DNA of 8,488 nt from Mesoaciditogaceae bacterium (GTDB lineage: Bacteria; Thermotogota; Thermotogae; Mesoaciditogales; Mesoaciditogaceae). Shown piece after piece: positions 6,440 to 8,488 of the stretch. The stretch covers positions 1 through 8,488 of the forward strand of contig WFSH01000121.1 in NCBI GenBank assembly GCA_015486145.1, read 5' to 3'. The position numbers and the translations under genes are program-made. Each line of letters begins with the position of its first letter. Position 1 is the first letter of the stretch. The notes under the pieces are model-generated. The model saw only the letters and a program-made list of their open reading frames with translations, did not search any database and had not been told where the DNA came from.

Positions 6440-8112
6440 CAATTTCCGTTGAGCATTGCTTCAAGATCTTTTTCTACGCTGTTGATCGGTTTTATTTCAA
6501 ATTTGTCGACGAGTACTTTAAGAACGTTTGGAGATGTGAAAGCCGGTAAGGTTGGACCGAGTCTTATTTTCTTTACTCCCAAAGACAAGAGCGCGTTCAA
6601 TATGATAACAGCTTTTTGTTCATACCACGCTATATCGAAAGAAATTGGCAGATCGTTAACACTTTTTGCCCCAAATAGTTCTGTTAGCTTAGAGGCTATG
6701 ACGAGCCAGCTGTAAGAATCGTTACATTGTCCAGCATCTAAAACTCTTGGTATACCGTCTATTTCTCCAAGATCCAGTTTGTTGTATCGATATTTCGCAC
6801 AACCAGACGTGAGTATAACGGCATCTTTTGGGATTTTCAAAGCCAATTGTGTGTAATATTCTCTTGATTTCATTCTTCCATCGCATCCAGACATGACGAA
6901 AAATCTTTTTATCTTTCCACTTTTGACCAATTTTGCCAGTTTGTCCAGTGTTTTTGTCACAGTTGCATGTGCAAACCCTATTGGTATCGTTCCGCTTTCA
7001 AGTTGTTGAGGTGTTTTCCCTATTTCCAGTGCCATTTTTATAACCGGCGAAAAATCCTTAGGTTTTCCATCCACTCTATCTGGAATATGCTTAACTCCTG
7101 GCCACCCAACAAGGCCTGTGGTGAAAAGACGGTCTATGTAACTTTTTCTTGGGGGCGTTAAGCAGTTTGTATTCATGATTATAGGACCGTTGAATTTTTC
7201 GAATTCTTCGTTTTGTTTCCACCAAGCATTTCCATAATTTCCAATGAGATTGGGAAACTTTTTGAAAAAGGGATACGCATTTGCCGGTAACATTTCTCCG
7301 TGCGTATAGACGTTAACTCCAGCTTCTTTGGCTTGCTCCAGAAGTTCTTCGAAATCTTTGAGATCGTGGCCGCTCATTAAAATTGCCGGTCCTTCTCTCA
7401 CTCCTATGTTCACCATCGTGGGTTCTGGATTGCCATAATGGCTCGTGTTTGCCTTGTCAAGGAGTTCCATGGCTTTTAGCCCCATTTTTCCCGTCTTCAT
7501 GACATAATCAAACATTTCATTTACGCCGTTCTTGGTATCGATCGTGGCTGAGAGAGCTTCTTCTACAAACGCAAACAAATCATCTTCTTTGAACCCCAAA
7601 ATGTAGGCGTGATCCAGATAAGCAGCCATGCCTTTTAAACTTATGACTTCAAACTCTCTCAAAGATCGAAGCGTTTCATCAAGAGTTGGATCTGACATTA
7701 TTCCAACTGTCTGGGCTTTTTCTAACAGATCACTTTTTTCTCCAGAACTTTTCCATTCGGCACAATCAGGAACTTTTCCATCGTATTCTTTTGAGAATTT
7801 TTTCTTGTAAGCGTCTAAGAATTTCTTTCTTATGATTTCTCTTTTTTCAAATGCTTCATTTATCCATTTAACAAACCTATCCGGATCGAAATTAACGTTC
7901 GTTATCGTGGAAAAGAGACCTTTTACCACGAAAATATCCACACTTTCATCTTTTACATCCAATTTTCTTGCATTTGTAGCCCAAAAAGATACTCCTTTGA
8001 GCAAATAGATCAAAAGATCTTGAAGTGAAGAAACCTCCTCTGTTTTTCCACACACGCCAATTTTTGTGCATCCTTTGTTGTTTAAAGCTTCTTGGCACTG
8101 ATAACAAAACAT
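6439..8112 (-). CDS. hcp: Hydroxylamine reductase / hybrid-cluster protein, class I
   Basis: Hcp is a cytoplasmic Fe-S enzyme of nitrosative-stress defence. It reduces hydroxylamine to ammonia in vitro, and NO reduction or protein S-nitrosylation has been proposed as its role in cells. The 557-residue product has the N-terminal [4Fe-4S] motif Cys3, 6, 15, 21 (C-x2-C-x8-C-x5-C), the class I spacing. All eight hybrid-cluster ligands are found in their known motifs: His249 (SGHDLKD), Glu273 (THGEMLPA), Cys317 (NTNCLTPP), Cys410 (SGCDGR), Cys438 (SGCAKYRYN), Cys463 (GQCNDSYS), and Glu498 and Lys500 (WYEQKA). These are shifted by a constant 4-5 residues from Desulfovibrio Hcp. The length is that of class I, not the shortened thermophile class III. 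The ATG at 8112 has AGGAGG 8 nt upstream. It is transcribed alone from a promoter with a TGTGA palindrome. Confidence 0.97.
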   Translation of the reverse strand: MFCYQCQEALNNKGCTKIGVCGKTEEVSSLQDLLIYLLKGVSFWATNARKLDVKDESVDIFVVKGLFSTITNVNFDPDRFVKWINEAFEKREIIRKKFLDAYKKKFSKEYDGKVPDCAEWKSSGEKSDLLEKAQTVGIMSDPTLDETLRSLREFEVISLKGMAAYLDHAYILGFKEDDLFAFVEEALSATIDTKNGVNEMFDYVMKTGKMGLKAMELLDKANTSHYGNPEPTMVNIGVREGPAILMSGHDLKDFEELLEQAKEAGVNVYTHGEMLPANAYPFFKKFPNLIGNYGNAWWKQNEEFEKFNGPIIMNTNCLTPPRKSYIDRLFTTGLVGWPGVKHIPDRVDGKPKDFSPVIKMALEIGKTPQQLESGTIPIGFAHATVTKTLDKLAKLVKSGKIKRFFVMSGCDGRMKSREYYTQLALKIPKDAVILTSGCAKYRYNKLDLGEIDGIPRVLDAGQCNDSYSWLVIASKLTELFGAKSVNDLPISFDIAWYEQKAVIILNALLSLGVKKIRLGPTLPAFTSPNVLKVLVDKFEIKPINSVEKDLEAMLNGN

Positions 8113-8143
8113 CCCAGTTGCCTCCTTTCTAAATGATCTTTCA

Positions 8144-8171
8144 AATCTATTTTACGAGTTTTGGGCATCAA
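8144..8171 (-). promoter_or_regulatory. hcp promoter region
   Basis: Two readings are possible on the minus strand. TAAAAT (8154-8149) is a good -10 without a recognisable -35; its start would be near 8142 and would place the centre of the upstream palindrome at -41.5, the classic class II activator position. Alternatively TTGATG (8171-8166), 16 nt, TAGATT (8149-8144) is a weak complete promoter. Either way the core promoter is poor and likely needs activation. Confidence 0.5.
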
Positions 8172-8174
8172 GTT

Positions 8175-8192
8175 TTGTGATATTAATCACAC
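8175..8192. promoter_or_regulatory. HcpR/CRP-type operator upstream of hcp
   Basis: TTGTGA-TATTAA-TCACAC matches the CRP/HcpR consensus TTGTGA-N6-TCACAA in 11 of 12 fixed positions. The inner core TGTGAT-N4-ATCACA is perfectly symmetric. It lies 63-80 nt upstream of the hcp ATG, directly before the core promoter. The neighbouring Crp/Fnr protein keeps the residues needed to read TGTGA. Confidence 0.82.
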
Positions 8193-8296
8193 TACGAAGA
8201 ACAAATTGCTTTTGTAAATCATTGGTCAAATTTGATATAACGACGGGGTAAAAAAGACGATGAAAGAGAACGAGAAGACTTTGAAGAAGTGTATTT

Positions 8297-8488
8297 TCAT
8301 GTAGAAGTTCCAAATGATTTTCTCACCAAGTTTTCAAAAACTTCCATTTGCGATTTCACTCGTAAATCTAAAGAACCGAAGTCGACTTCTATTTGAACGT
8401 CCATGTCTTCAAGAGAAGAATCTGTGATCACTTGAAGCTTTTCAATTTTAGAAAATTCATTTGCGATCTCTTGTGGGACATTGTTTGA
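8297..8488 (-). CDS. fliH: FliH-like flagellar export ATPase regulator, C-terminal fragment (cut by window edge)
   Basis: The last 63 codons of a minus-strand gene are present, open from the window edge to TGA at 8299-8297. The segment LQVITDSSLEDMDVQIEVDF, followed by GSLDLRVKSQMEVFENLV, fits the conserved C-terminal domain of FliH/YscL proteins. Its hallmarks are a V..D.sL..gd..ie.dfGs.D.r...Q hairpin and then an amphipathic helix. In flagella this domain binds the export ATPase FliI and helps deliver export cargo. A related V-type ATPase E-subunit-like stator cannot be excluded from so short a piece. The FliI gene that commonly follows fliH is absent: the next gene on this strand is hcp, 184 nt on, and no terminator hairpin is visible between them, so some read-through into hcp is possible. 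Confidence 0.62.
   Translation of the reverse strand, partial: SNNVPQEIANEFSKIEKLQVITDSSLEDMDVQIEVDFGSLDLRVKSQMEVFENLVRKSFGTST

Noticed and set aside
8213..8304. A plus-strand promoter-like pair (TTGTAA-N18-TATAAC) followed by a 14-codon frame MKENEKTLKK...
   Set aside because: The match is weak, the frame is very short and runs antisense into the fliH end; no support for a real gene.
8431..8441. CTGTGATCAC, a TGTGA-like palindrome
   Set aside because: The half-sites abut without the 6-nt spacer, and it lies inside the fliH coding end.
1..8488. CRISPR arrays, tRNA or rRNA genes, insertion sequences, attachment sites
   Set aside because: I saw no spaced direct repeats, no tRNA-like cloverleaf or rRNA stretch, no transposase or terminal inverted repeats in reading the window.

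Overview
The window is an AT-rich bacterial segment whose proteins are rich in Lys, Ile and Glu. Shine-Dalgarno sites are strong (AGGAGG/GGAGGTG type) and some genes start with GTG. It encodes flagellar genes, a class I hybrid-cluster protein and a two-cluster ferredoxin. This suggests a motile, strictly or largely anaerobic, possibly thermophilic bacterium. Thermotogota is my best guess from overall impression (moderate to low confidence); an anaerobic Firmicutes-like lineage is not excluded.

Layout. (1) Positions 1-2751, minus strand: a late flagellar operon, flgM-flgN-flgK-flgL. The genes are tightly packed (ATGA overlap, TGA|ATG abutment, 6-nt gap). A near-consensus sigma-28 promoter sits just before flgM, so the anti-sigma factor and the hook-filament junction genes appear to be under flagellar sigma control. 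(2) Positions 2815-4434, minus: a gene for a secreted protein of about 539 residues. It is not recognised by name, but three spaced GGY...Y motifs resemble alpha/alpha-toroid (prenyltransferase/terpene-cyclase-type) repeats. (3) Positions 4435-4627: a divergent control region with a perfect 11+3+11 palindrome, a minus-strand promoter and an excellent sigma-70 promoter for the plus-strand genes. (4) Positions 4628-6397, plus: an arsR-type regulator, a 2x[4Fe-4S] ferredoxin with an unfamiliar C-terminal domain, and a Crp/Fnr regulator, probably one operon. (5) Positions 6407-6439: a bidirectional intrinsic terminator. (6) Positions 6439-8112, minus: hcp, full-length class I, with all eight hybrid-cluster ligands present. 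A TTGTGA-N6-TCACAC operator lies in its promoter. (7) Positions 8297-8488, minus: the C-terminal end of a FliH-like flagellar protein, cut by the window edge.

How the parts fit: positions 4.5-8.3 kb look like a redox/nitrosative-stress island between flagellar genes. The Crp/Fnr protein keeps the Arg-Glu...Arg recognition residues that read TGTGA in CRP and lacks the cAMP-binding Arg-Ser pair. It converges on hcp, whose promoter carries exactly such a TGTGA palindrome. This matches the HcpR-hcp-ferredoxin arrangement known from other anaerobes. The less expected parts are the Cys-box ArsR regulator heading the same operon and the C-terminal extension on the ferredoxin.
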